From DASWJZ01 sp963846475 (GTDB lineage Bacteria; Pseudomonadota; Alphaproteobacteria; Rhizobiales; Afifellaceae), in NCBI GenBank assembly GCA_963846475.1, contig CAWJVZ010000004.1, forward strand, positions 1,798,001 to 1,862,000: a stretch of 64,000 bases of DNA, read 5' to 3'. This document shows, in pieces, positions 17,744 to 28,112 of this stretch (positions are counted from its first letter, which is position 1; every line of letters starts with the position of its first letter). The notes beneath the pieces are model-generated. The model had not been told where the DNA came from and did no database searches. It saw nothing but the letters and a program-made list of their open reading frames with translations. Made by a program: the position numbers and the translations under genes.

Positions 17744-18053
17744 CTCGCCCTCGTCGAGAAACGGAAAGATCCAGGACTTCGCGCAGGAACCGCCGCGACA
17801 GGCCCTTGAACAGCTCCGCCTGGTATTGGATCTGGTCGGCCTTGGCCCGCGGCAGATTGTGGAAGAGCGCCACCGCGTCGGCCAGCTCGCCGCCGCTCAG
17901 GATGCCGCCCTGCCACAGATCGTGATAGGCGTCGCGGCGGCCGGCGATGTCGCGGTCGAGTGCCGGCCAGTCCACACGGTCCTTGACCGGCGCGCTCTCC
18001 TTCAGGAAGGCGACGAAGGCTCCGTTCGGACCCGATGTGTTACTCGACAGCAT
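17625..18053 (-). pseudogene. gspE: gspE N-terminal segment, separated by a frameshift
   Basis: The frame from ATG 18053 reads MLSSNTSGPNGAFVAFLKES and continues to GLSRRFLRE, the T2SSE N-terminal domain. After the GAA at 17778-17780 it turns into an Arg-rich, non-gene-like tail ending at 17625. The expected continuation (SWIFPFLDEGEVALAVADP) lies in the frame of the ATPase part, starting near 17776. One base inserted or two removed between 17774 and 17780 would restore one protein of about 567 residues. This is either a real loss-of-function mutation or an assembly error; nothing resembling a slippery site is present. Confidence 0.8.
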
Positions 18054-18254
18054 CTGCCTCTGCCCGCGGCGGCTCCACGACGATTGCCAGGGCTAGCTTG
18101 CCGCAAGCCGCGCCGAAAGACCATTCCCCTGTGGCGACCGTAAGGCGTGCGGCCCACGCAAGGCGAAGACGGGCAGTTACATTCTCGCCGGCGGACAGGC
18201 CAGGCCGCCGCGGCCGGCCACGGCAGGAGAGGTTTTGCGGAGTGCGGCCGGTGC

Positions 18255-18857
18255 TTAGACCGCGATCGTCGGATCGACACCCAGCAGAGCGACGAGCTGC
18301 TTCTGGGTCTCTGGCCTGCACATGTAATCGATAAAGGCTTGCGTCTGCGCCGTCGCCCGCGAGGCCTTCGACACGGCCCAAGACGCGGTGTCGTCGACGG
18401 TGGTCCAGGTGGACGCGCCGACCGCGGCGACCCGACCGTCGGGATATCTGGCGATGTGCGTGGACAGGAGGTACTTGGAATAGGGAACCTTGGCCAGGTC
18501 GATCGCCGCCCAAAGCCCGGTCTTGATGCCAGCTGCGGTGCTGGCGCGCGACATCATCGACACGTCCGCCGCGGCGACGCCGATGCGCGCCGCCTTCTCC
18601 AGCTCGACCAGCCAGTTGGCGCTCGTGGTGTCGCCCACCGTCTTGACGGCGATGCCGGTCAGGCTGGTGAATTTCGGCAGGACATCCGCTTCGAACACCG
18701 TCTTGAAATAGCCCTGGTAGACCCGGACGGTGATTGTGCTGGATTGCGCCCAGCCGATATCCGGCAGGGCCAAGGCTGCGAGGCCGGCCGCCCCGGCACC
18801 CAGCGCTGCGCGGCGGCTGAGCCGCGACGTCAACGGCGTTTTCATCTCAACCCCCAT
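18255..18857 (-). pseudogene. ABC substrate-binding protein with large internal deletion
   Basis: 200 residues. Starts with a twin-arginine signal (SRLSRRAALGAGAAGLAALA) and mature sequence STITVRVYQGYFKTVFEADV like the spermidine/putrescine (PotD) binding family, normally about 340-360 residues. The text follows the family to GRVAAVGASTWTTV, then jumps to WAVSKASRATAQTQAFIDYM and CRPETQKQLVALLG, which is the C-terminal part. About 150 middle residues are missing while the frame is kept, so a ligand-binding fold is unlikely. No permease or ATPase gene lies nearby. Could still be expressed; probably a relic. Confidence 0.65.
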
Positions 18858-19106
18858 GCGCCCCCTCTAACAGGGCGGGTAAATGTTCCACGTATTCGCA
18901 AGGTACGCAAGTGCTTGGCGCGGTTTGATCAGTGCAAAATCATTCCCGTGGCCGCGACAGCCGAGCCGATCAAGTTTTTACGCCGCATCTCGCATGCCAC
19001 CGTAAGTCGACGGACGGGAATTTACGGACATTCCGGAGACGGCGCCTCGCCGCGATAATTCCGCTAGAACATCGTCGCATGACCGCTGTTACCGTTAGGA
19101 CTGGAT

Positions 19107-19319
19107 ATGACGAGGGCGCTTTCACTGATCCTGGGTTTGTTGATGCTGGTGCAGCTCATCTATCCGCTCGGCCTGCCGGGGTTGAAGCGGCGGGCGGACG
19201 CCTGGAAGATCGCGGTTCTGGCGCTCGCCCTCATTCTGGCGATCGCGACGTTGCGACCTCCGGATACGGCTGCCTCGCCGTCCAGGTCGATTGCTGCCGC
19301 TACCGATCGCGTCACCTAA
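19107..19319 (+). CDS. Small two-helix membrane protein
   Basis: 70 residues. Two hydrophobic helices (LSLILGLLMLVQLIYPLGLP and WKIAVLALALILAIATL) joined by a basic loop GLKRRADAW, then a polar tail. No signal peptide cleavage site or known motif. GGACTGGAT precedes the ATG. It stands alone between the substrate-binding relic and gspD. No family is recognised; the small membrane-protein look and codon use support a real gene only moderately. Confidence 0.55.
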   Translation: MTRALSLILGLLMLVQLIYPLGLPGLKRRADAWKIAVLALALILAIATLRPPDTAASPSRSIAAATDRVT

Positions 19320-19742
19320 GCCGCGCGGACCGAGTTTCCGTTCGATTGCACAATTAATCGACTGCCCTGCAAGCAGGTCAGCGATGAACGAAGATCGGCG
19401 CCAAAGGTTAACCAGCGTAGCTTTTTCGAAAGGGCATGCAATTCAACGGGAGATGTGTTAACGGCGTGCCTCAAGAGCACGCTTGGGCGTGCCGGAAATG
19501 CTCGACCGACAGGTTTAGCTTGCAGGAAGCCTGCCGGTGCGACCATGTTTTTGAGGCGGCGTCCGGGAAACGCCGTGCGAAGGGCGGCGGCATGAGGCTC
19601 GGACCGGTGGTTGAGCCGGACGACGTCGCCCTCCAGCCTCAACTGGGTTGAGCCGTTCCTGGCTTCCGGATGGAGCAGGGCGGATCGGATTGCGCCCGCT
19701 TTGTTGGTCTGTGCTTGTGTGGGGCGAGGGAGGACGAGTTCG
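19320..19742. other. Intergenic region before gspD, no gene seen
   Basis: 423 bases. Somewhat A+T-richer than its neighbours around 19340-19460. It holds short hairpins (GCGTGC/GCACGC near 19465; CTCAAC-TGG-GTTGAG near 19636) but no convincing gene. It probably contains the gspD promoter. Confidence 0.4.
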
Positions 19743-21800
19743 ATGTGTAGGCTGCGGAGCAGCTTGGTATTGTTGAGTGCGCTCGCTCTGCTGGTCACCG
19801 CCTGCGCGTCGGACGGCAATGCGCCGGGCTCGAAAAACTCCGTCTTCAACTCGGTGTTCGGCGCCGACTTCGCCGCCCGTCAGCCGCGCCAATCTGCGTC
19901 GGGTGAAGCGGGCGGAACCCGGGCCTCGCGGGAGGTCGTCTATCTCGGCTCCGGCGCTTCCGGCGGCGCCGCCTCCAACGAGACCGCCACAAGCTACGAT
20001 CCGGGCGAGTACAGCCTCAACTTCCAGAATGCCGACCTGCGCGAGGTGGTGCAGTCGGTGCTCGGGGAGGCGCTGAAGCTGAACTACTCGATCGACCCGA
20101 AGGTCTCCGGCACCGTGACCATCTCGTCCGCCCGGCCCCTCAATGCGGATGACCTGCTGACGGTTCTGGAGAGCGTGCTGAAGATGAACGGCGCCGCCCT
20201 GGTTCGCGAGGGCGACGGCTACAAGGTGGTCGAGCAGACGGCGGCGGTCGCCGGCTGGGCCGATTTCGGCGATGCGGGGCCAGGCTTCGGCATTTCGGTC
20301 CTGCCGCTCCGCCATGTCTCGGCGCGCACCGTGATCAGCCTGATCGACGGTTTCGCCGCTCCGGCCGGCACGGTCAGAGCGGAGGCGGCTCGGAACCTGC
20401 TGATCGTGCTCGGCACCAGCGCGGACCGCAAGGCGGCCATCGAGACGGCGCTTTCCTTCGACCAGGACTGGATGGAGGACCAGGCGGTCGCCATCGTGCC
20501 GCTGCGCAACACCAAGCCGGAGGTCCTCATCCCGGAGCTTGAGCGCATCTTCAAGACGAGCCAGGGGGACCTCGGCGCCGACGTCGTCCAGTTCATCCCG
20601 ATGTCGCGGCTGAAGGCGGTGCTGGTGGTCGCCGCGCAGCGCGGCATGATCGACCGCGCCACCGAATGGGTGCAGCGCCTCGACAGCGAGGACGCCGATC
20701 TCAACGCCCGGGTCTACGTCTACCGCGTCAAATACCGCGACGCCCAAAAACTCGCCGCGCTGGTCAACCAACTGTTCGCCTCCGGCGCGACGGAGAGCGC
20801 CGATTCGGCCGGCGCGCAGATCGAACCCGACGCCGCGGCGGTCGTCACCGAGGGCGGGGTCGCCGACGTCGACCTGGTTGCGCAACCGGCCGATGGCGTC
20901 ATTTCGACGGGCTTCTCCACCGGCGTCGCCGAAAGTCCGGCAGTGGAGACGCGCATCCAGGCCGACCCGTCGAACAATTCGATCGTCATCTATGCCGATA
21001 CCGAGACCCGCCAGGAGATCCTCGCGGCGCTGAGCCATATCGACGTGCCGCAGCTGCAGGTCGCCATCAACGTGACGATGGCGGAGGTCCGGTTGACCGA
21101 TCAGCTCCGCTACGGCGTGCAGTTCTTCCTGGAGAACAACGAGGGCTCGTTCGGCCTGTTCGGCGGCACCGCAGCGGCGATCGGCCAAGCGGCCCCCGGC
21201 TTCAATTTCCTGCTCGGCTCGCAGAGCAACCCGGACGTCATCATCACGGCCTTCGACGAGATCACCGACGTGCAGATCCTCTCCTCGCCGTCGCTCGTCG
21301 TGGTGGAGAACGAGACGGCCAACTTCCAGGTCGGCGACCAAGTGCCGATCACCACGCGCACGGTGACGCCGGTGGAAAGCGGCACGGCGCCGGTCAGCAA
21401 CGAGATCGAATACCGCGACACCGGCATCATCCTGCAGGTGAAGCCGCGCATCTCGGAGAACGGCCTGGTGCAGCTGGAGATCGAGCAGGAGATCTCGGCG
21501 GTCGCCGGCGGCGCCGCCCTCACGCCGGTGATCACCAACCGGAAGGTCTCCAGCTCGATCTCGGTGGTCGACGGGCAGACGGTGCTGCTCGGCGGCCTGA
21601 TCAGCGACCAGACCGACCGCGGGCGGAGCGGCCTTCCCGGGCTGAGCCGCCTCTTCGGCCAGAAAAGCCAGGGCACCAACCGCATCGAGCTCATCATCAT
21701 GATCCGGCCGACCGTCATCCGCGACGGCCAAGACGCCCAGCGCGTAGCCGAGGCGCTGCGCGGCCGCATGTGGAACACGGAGCGGTCCGGAGGGAAGTGA
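19743..21800 (+). CDS. gspD: Type II secretion outer-membrane secretin GspD
   Basis: 685 residues from the ATG at 19743, with GGGAGG upstream. The N-terminus is a lipoprotein signal (lipobox LVTAC, Cys at about residue 20), so the secretin is self-anchored or needs Lol sorting. N0-N3 domains follow (YSLNFQNADLREVVQSVLGE, then EDQAVAIVPLRNTKPEVLI). The secretin core follows from about residue 450 with TDVQILSSPSLVVVENETAN, VGDQVPITTRTVTPVESG and the final VVDGQTVLLGGLISDQ. It forms the outer-membrane channel. Overlaps the prepilin peptidase gene by one base. Confidence 0.95.
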   Translation: MCRLRSSLVLLSALALLVTACASDGNAPGSKNSVFNSVFGADFAARQPRQSASGEAGGTRASREVVYLGSGASGGAASNETATSYDPGEYSLNFQNADLREVVQSVLGEALKLNYSIDPKVSGTVTISSARPLNADDLLTVLESVLKMNGAALVREGDGYKVVEQTAAVAGWADFGDAGPGFGISVLPLRHVSARTVISLIDGFAAPAGTVRAEAARNLLIVLGTSADRKAAIETALSFDQDWMEDQAVAIVPLRNTKPEVLIPELERIFKTSQGDLGADVVQFIPMSRLKAVLVVAAQRGMIDRATEWVQRLDSEDADLNARVYVYRVKYRDAQKLAALVNQLFASGATESADSAGAQIEPDAAAVVTEGGVADVDLVAQPADGVISTGFSTGVAESPAVETRIQADPSNNSIVIYADTETRQEILAALSHIDVPQLQVAINVTMAEVRLTDQLRYGVQFFLENNEGSFGLFGGTAAAIGQAAPGFNFLLGSQSNPDVIITAFDEITDVQILSSPSLVVVENETANFQVGDQVPITTRTVTPVESGTAPVSNEIEYRDTGIILQVKPRISENGLVQLEIEQEISAVAGGAALTPVITNRKVSSSISVVDGQTVLLGGLISDQTDRGRSGLPGLSRLFGQKSQGTNRIELIIMIRPTVIRDGQDAQRVAEALRGRMWNTERSGGK

Positions 21801-22393
21801 TGCCGGCCCTCGTGGCCTGGCCACTTTCCGCCATTGCGGCCGGCGCCGCCCTGCTTGCCGGCCTGGCCGCCGCTCCGCTCGGCGACCCGCTCCAGATCGC
21901 CGCCTCGGCCGTCCTCGGCGGCACGATGGCGGCCATCGCGGCGGAGGATTTCCGCCGCTTCCGCGTGCCGGATTCCTGGAATTTTCTAGCCGCGCTCGCC
22001 GGCCTGCTGACGGTCTGGCTTGCGGTGGCTTCCGATGCGCTTGCCGCGCTCGGCGCGGCGGCGCTGCACGGGGCCCTCTGCGGCGGCGCGCTGTGGCTTC
22101 TCCGCGAGGCGTTTATGCGGCTCCGCGGTATCGACGGCCTCGGCCTCGGCGACGTAAAGCTTGCCGCGACGGGCGGCATCTGGCTCGGCTGGCAAGGCTT
22201 TCCCTATGCGGTGATGCTCGCCGCGCTGAGCGCGCTCGCCACCGTGGCGCTGTTCAGCCGGCTGCACGGCGCCTGGCCGCGGCAGCGCAAGATCCCCTTC
22301 GCGCTGCACCTCGCCCCGGCGATCTGGGCCTGCTGGTATTTTTTGGCGCTATCGCCCATCGGCGCAGCCGGTAGGGAGCCGGCATTCTTTTAA
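21800..22393 (+). CDS. A24-type prepilin peptidase (no methylase domain)
   Basis: 197 residues, seven to eight membrane helices. The two catalytic aspartates of the TFPP family are visible: Asp50 in AAEDFRRFRVPD and Asp118 in GLGLGDVKLA. The N-terminal cytosolic methyltransferase domain of PilD/GspO is absent, as in CpaA/TadV-type enzymes. ATG at 21800 overlaps the gspD stop. It should cleave the leader peptides of GspG, H, I, J and K at the inner membrane, so the locus has its own peptidase. Confidence 0.9.
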   Translation: MPALVAWPLSAIAAGAALLAGLAAAPLGDPLQIAASAVLGGTMAAIAAEDFRRFRVPDSWNFLAALAGLLTVWLAVASDALAALGAAALHGALCGGALWLLREAFMRLRGIDGLGLGDVKLAATGGIWLGWQGFPYAVMLAALSALATVALFSRLHGAWPRQRKIPFALHLAPAIWACWYFLALSPIGAAGREPAFF

Positions 22394-22486
22394 GCCGGAT
22401 TCCGGGCGGACCGGTAGTTCGACTATGAACGCATACGGCCCCGCCCCTGCCCTCAAGCTAGAGCCGTATGCTGGGTCGGAGGTGAT

Positions 22487-22720
22487 CTATTCGAGCAGCG
22501 CCAGCGCTTCCTGAAGCGACGCCTCGGATTCGTCGTGCGCGCCGGCCGCGTGCTGCTCCTCGCCTGCCTTGCGGAGCTCCGCGACCTTCGCCTTGTCGGC
22601 GTCGGAAAGCTGCGCGGTCGCCAACTTCTCGTCGATCTGCTTCATCAGCGACGGACATTGATGGGCGAAGGCCGGGCTGGACAGAGCAAGCAGCAAAGCG
22701 GCGGCAAGGATTCTTTTCAT
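22487..22720 (-). CDS. Small secreted helical protein
   Basis: 77 residues. The ATG at 22720 follows GGGAGA with good spacing and gives a Sec signal peptide (KRILAAALLLALSSPAFA). The mature part has about 58 residues with one Cys and an acidic helix pair (MKQIDEKLATAQLSDADKAK and a tail of EALALLE). It would be periplasmic. Similar small proteins occur in many Hyphomicrobiales without known role. Confidence 0.7.
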   Translation of the reverse strand: MKRILAAALLLALSSPAFAHQCPSLMKQIDEKLATAQLSDADKAKVAELRKAGEEQHAAGAHDESEASLQEALALLE

Positions 22721-22973
22721 GAACATTCTCCCACGATTCAAGCGGCCAACAGTCGGCCAGGAGGAATGTTAGCGGGGAAGAAACTTTGCCGGCATCACAT
22801 TTGTGTGGGGGCCGGGAGCAGGTGGAAAGCCCTCCCCGTTGTCGCGCAAGCGCAACGGCCAACCCCAAGGATGGAACTTTCAGCTGTCGAGGGAAACTCG
22901 CGAGCAACTCGGGTGCTTCAACTGTGCACCGGATGCGGATGGGCGCGGGCCCGCCCTCAGGGCGGCGGCGGCC

Positions 22974-23246
22974 TCACGCCGCCGGGCGAGACAAGAGGGC
23001 CTGCTCCTGCATCTCCCGATACAGCGCGATGGCATCGAGGTCGAAGCCGTTCGGCCAGGTCGGCACGCCGCATTCAACGAAAACCCGGCGGAAGAGGGCG
23101 GGATCGCGAAGCGGCTCCACCATGACGCCGCCCTCCGCCAGCACGTCGGCGAGGTCGCGCACGCCCTCCGATCCATTGGAGAAGCGCAGCCACAGGCGCG
23201 TGGCATCCAGGGGCTTGGCCTCAACCACCTTGATGAGCTCGATCAT
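22974..23246 (-). CDS. DUF2442 family protein
   Basis: 90 residues starting MIELIKVVEAKPLDATRL; an in-frame ATG at 23261 would add five residues. The core LWLRFSNGSEGVRDLADVL, RDPALFRRVFVECGVPTWPN and the end GFDLDAIALYREM are the DUF2442 pattern. DUF2442 proteins often accompany a DUF4160 partner as a toxin-antitoxin-like pair; no such partner is next to it here. It may bind nucleic acid or a protein partner, but no activity is established. Confidence 0.85.
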   Translation of the reverse strand: MIELIKVVEAKPLDATRLWLRFSNGSEGVRDLADVLAEGGVMVEPLRDPALFRRVFVECGVPTWPNGFDLDAIALYREMQEQALLSRPAA

Positions 23247-23287
23247 TCCCAATCCGCACATTGACGATAGCTAAGTGCGCCCTCGCT

Positions 23288-23392
23288 TTGTCGTCATTGC
23301 CGGACTTGATCCGGCAATCCATTCCGTAACGGCAGAGTCAAACGGAGCGGTTCCGGAATGGATGCCAGGGTCAAGCCCTGGCATGACGACAA
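23288..23392. repeat. Dispersed palindromic element, TTGTCGTCAT...ATGACGACAA
   Basis: Outer stem TTGTCGTCAT (23288-23297) / ATGACGACAA (23383-23392). Inside are TTGCCGGA-CTTGA-TCCGGCAA, an imperfect TCCATTCCG/CGGAATGGA pair and TGCCAGGG-TCAAG-CCCTGGCA. This layout matches the intergenic repeat very common in Hyphomicrobiales (GTCAT, GGCTTGAC, GGTCAAG, ATGAC blocks). It sits between the DUF2442 gene and the end of rpoD. Confidence 0.8.
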
Positions 23393-23425
23393 AAGTTGGC
23401 GAAACCGGGTACCCCTTACCCCTAA

Positions 23426-25492
<2,067 letters not shown>

Positions 25493-25657
25493 GCTGTCCA
25501 AGTCTCTGCAGCCGCACCCGATCCTGGGGGCCGCGTCATGGGGAAGGGAAGCTAGAGCTTAAGGGCGCGCCGTAAAGGTCGCCTTAACCACGCCGCCGGC
25601 TTCTCCTCGCCTCGTCTCAAAACAACCATCGGACCGCCCGGCTGCAAGGCCGGCCGG

Positions 25658-27604
25658 TCAACGCGGCTTGAACGGATGCACGATCACCGCATCGCCCGTC
25701 TCGTCTCGACTGTCCGGACGGAGGCTGCGCTGATCCTGCTCCTGGATGTCCCGCAGCCGGCTCAGATGGAAATCGCTCGTCTCGCGCCCGAGCGCCATGG
25801 CGGCTGCCTGACGCTCGATAGATAACGCGCCGGCCCGCAGACGCAAGTGGGCAGCGTCGTCCCACAGCGCGGCGGCGCGCTCCGCATCGCCTTGGCCGAG
25901 ACCGCCGAAGCCGTCGCGGCGGAGTTTTTGCAGCACCGCGGCGATCGCCGGGCCATGGTTTTCGCCCTCCAGCCTGGCGCGAAGCGCATCCGCGGCGAGG
26001 CCAGGCTCTTCGGCAAGGCTGAGGGCGAGAGCATGGGCGAGCGCCGCCACGCCCTTGCCGGCAAACACGACGTGGGAGAGTTCCTCCAGCCGCTCGGCGG
26101 CGATTTCGGGATGCAGCAGCAGCGTGCCGATCAGCACGGCGTCGCTGAGGGTGGGGCCGGCGGCGGCGCCGCGCGGTCTTTCTTTGACCAGCGGGTTGGC
26201 CAGGAGGCTTGCGGAAGGGCCCGTCGGCTCCTGAAACGATCTTCCGCGTCCGCCGGGGCCGCGTCCGGCCGGGCCGGGGCCGCGGCCGCTGCCGGCGAAG
26301 GCGCGGCGCGGCTTGCGGCCGGCGTCGAACTGCTTTGCCAGCCGGTCGCGGATGGCAGAATCGTAGTGGCGGCGCACATCCGGGTCGCCGACGCTCGCCA
26401 CCGCGGCGCGGAGCGCCTGCTCCAGGCCGGCGCGGCGCTCGGGCGTCGACAGGTCGAGACCCTGCGTCTCGCGCATGAAGAGCGCTTCGACCAGGGGCTT
26501 GGAAGTTTCCAGCACCCGTCGAAACGATTCCGGGCCCTCGGTGCGGATGAGGTCGTCGGGGTCCTGGCCCTCCGGCAGCAGCGCGAATGCGAGGCTCTTG
26601 CCGGGCTTGAGGTGCGGCAGGGCCACGTCGATGGCGCGGAAGGCGGCTTTCAGGCCGGCTTCGTCGCCGTCGAAACAGAGGATCGGCTCGTCGGCCATCT
26701 GCCAGAGGAGGCGAAGCTGGTCTTCGGTCAGCGCCGTGCCGAGCGGCGCGACCGTCGCCTCGAAGCCGGCGGCGACGCAGGCGATCACGTCGAAATTGCC
26801 CTCGACAGCAATTACATGGCCGCCCTTGCGGATGGCGGCGCGGGCGGCCTGGCCGTTGTAGAGGACGCGGCCTTTTGAGAAGAGCGGCGTCTCCGGCGAG
26901 TTCAGGTATTTGGCCTGGGCGTCGGCCGCCAGCGCCCTGCCGCCGAAGGCGATGACGCGGCCGCGAAAATCGGCGATCGGGAACATGATGCGGTCGCGAA
27001 AACGGTCGTAGGAGACGGGAATGTCGTCGCCGGCGATCAGCAGGCCGGCCTCGATCATCTGCTCCTGGGCGACGCCCGCTGTGGCGAGGTGCTCCTTCAG
27101 CGCATTGCGGCTCGCCGGCGCGTAGCCGATGCGAAACCGCTTCTGGATTTCCGGCGTCACGCCGCGCTCGCGGAGATAGGCGCGCGCCTTGCTGCCTTCG
27201 GCATTCTGCAGCGAGGCTTCGAAAAACTTGGCGGCCTTCTCCAGCACCTCGTGCAGGCTGGCGCGCCGAGCCTCCTGCCGTTCGCTTTCCTCGCTCCGCT
27301 CCGGCAGCGGGATGCCGGCTTCGGCGGCGAGTTGCGCCACGGCATCCGGGAAGCTCAGCCCCTCCTGCTCGACCAAAAAAGTGAAATGGTCGCCGGAGAC
27401 GCCGCAGCCGAAACAGTGGTAGCGGCCCTTGCGGTCCTCGGCGTGGAAGGACGGGGTTTTTTCGCCGTGGAAGGGGCAGCAGGCCCAGAAATCGCCGCGG
27501 CCGGGATTGGATTTGCGCTTGTCCCAGGACACGCGCCGCCCGACCACCTGCGAGATCGGAACCCGCGCGCGGATCTCGTCCAGGAAGTGAGGCGGGAAGC
27601 GCAT
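25658..27604 (-). CDS. dnaG: DNA primase DnaG
   Basis: 648 residues. N-terminal CHC2 zinc ribbon (CPFHGEKTPSF, Cys43 and His46; HCFGCG, Cys64 and Cys67). The catalytic core has VIAFGGRAL and the TOPRIM motifs VEGNFDVIA and CFDGDEAGLKA. The C-terminal part (from about residue 440) is Gly/Arg-rich at first and then carries a helical DnaB-helicase interaction region. It makes RNA primers for replication. The run GSGRGPGPAGRGPGGRGR is a low-complexity linker between core and C-domain. Confidence 0.97.
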   Translation of the reverse strand: MRFPPHFLDEIRARVPISQVVGRRVSWDKRKSNPGRGDFWACCPFHGEKTPSFHAEDRKGRYHCFGCGVSGDHFTFLVEQEGLSFPDAVAQLAAEAGIPLPERSEESERQEARRASLHEVLEKAAKFFEASLQNAEGSKARAYLRERGVTPEIQKRFRIGYAPASRNALKEHLATAGVAQEQMIEAGLLIAGDDIPVSYDRFRDRIMFPIADFRGRVIAFGGRALAADAQAKYLNSPETPLFSKGRVLYNGQAARAAIRKGGHVIAVEGNFDVIACVAAGFEATVAPLGTALTEDQLRLLWQMADEPILCFDGDEAGLKAAFRAIDVALPHLKPGKSLAFALLPEGQDPDDLIRTEGPESFRRVLETSKPLVEALFMRETQGLDLSTPERRAGLEQALRAAVASVGDPDVRRHYDSAIRDRLAKQFDAGRKPRRAFAGSGRGPGPAGRGPGGRGRSFQEPTGPSASLLANPLVKERPRGAAAGPTLSDAVLIGTLLLHPEIAAERLEELSHVVFAGKGVAALAHALALSLAEEPGLAADALRARLEGENHGPAIAAVLQKLRRDGFGGLGQGDAERAAALWDDAAHLRLRAGALSIERQAAAMALGRETSDFHLSRLRDIQEQDQRSLRPDSRDETGDAVIVHPFKPR

Positions 27605-27895
27605 TACACAATTCCACTCAGCATCGGGTCCACCTCAATGCGACGCTGGGCAGCTGCTCAAAAAAGCGTTTTCACCTCGGGGTTTGATGGAGAGATTGGC
27701 CGCGCCGCACTTGACTCTCTGGAACATAACAGGAACGTCTGTCAATCATGATCCAGGATTTTTGGGCCCCCTCCCCGTTCGCCCCCACCCGATAACCTTC
27801 CTTAACGAGGCCGCCATCCGGGGTCCAGACGGGCCGACCGAATCATCCCGGTATTCTGAGGGAAACCGACCAGGATAGGCGCCCCTAGCTCGCGA
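27605..27895. other. Intergenic region upstream of dnaG, no gene seen
   Basis: About 290 bases, A+T-richer near 27640-27760, with TTGACA on the minus strand near 27740 that could be a -35 element for dnaG. No -10 at good spacing and no gene are visible. Confidence 0.35.
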
Positions 27896-28099
27896 TCAGG
27901 CGGACCGGGAAACGATCCTCGACTGTCCGCTATCGTCGTAGGCGCGCTCCGCAGGCGCAGGGTCGCAGCCTTCCATTGCGTTCTCATCAAAGACGTGTTC
28001 GGCCATCCCATAGGACGGGCCGTTGTACCAGCTCGGATCATGGTCCAGGTCCAGCCGGATGGCCGCAATCGTCCGCGTCCCGACGCCGTGCAGCGCCAT
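27896..28099 (-). CDS. Hypothetical short reading frame
   Basis: 67 residues, MALHGVGTRTIAAIRLDLDH continuing into an acidic stretch with WYNGPSYGMAEHVFDENAME. Residue composition is more like a protein than most frames here (few Arg/Pro runs), but no ribosome site or family is recognised. It lies just beyond the transglutaminase remnant, in an accessory stretch. It may be a fragment of an older gene. Confidence 0.25.
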   Translation of the reverse strand: MALHGVGTRTIAAIRLDLDHDPSWYNGPSYGMAEHVFDENAMEGCDPAPAERAYDDSGQSRIVSRSA

Positions 28100-28112
28100 C
28101 GGCCGGCGGCGG

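Noticed and set aside
17772..17782. Programmed frameshift in gspE
   Set aside because: No slippery run or following stem is seen at the join, and gspE is not known to use frameshifting; mutation or sequence error is simpler.
18002..18280. 92-residue minus-strand frame between gspE and the substrate-binding relic
   Set aside because: Arg/Pro/Ala-rich translation, no ribosome site, overlaps the relic's end; the 200-base gap holds nothing convincing.
19515..21824. Long minus-strand frame opposite gspD
   Set aside because: Translation is Arg/Asp/His/Gly-rich without motifs; gspD on the plus strand has clear family signatures. High G+C creates such shadows.
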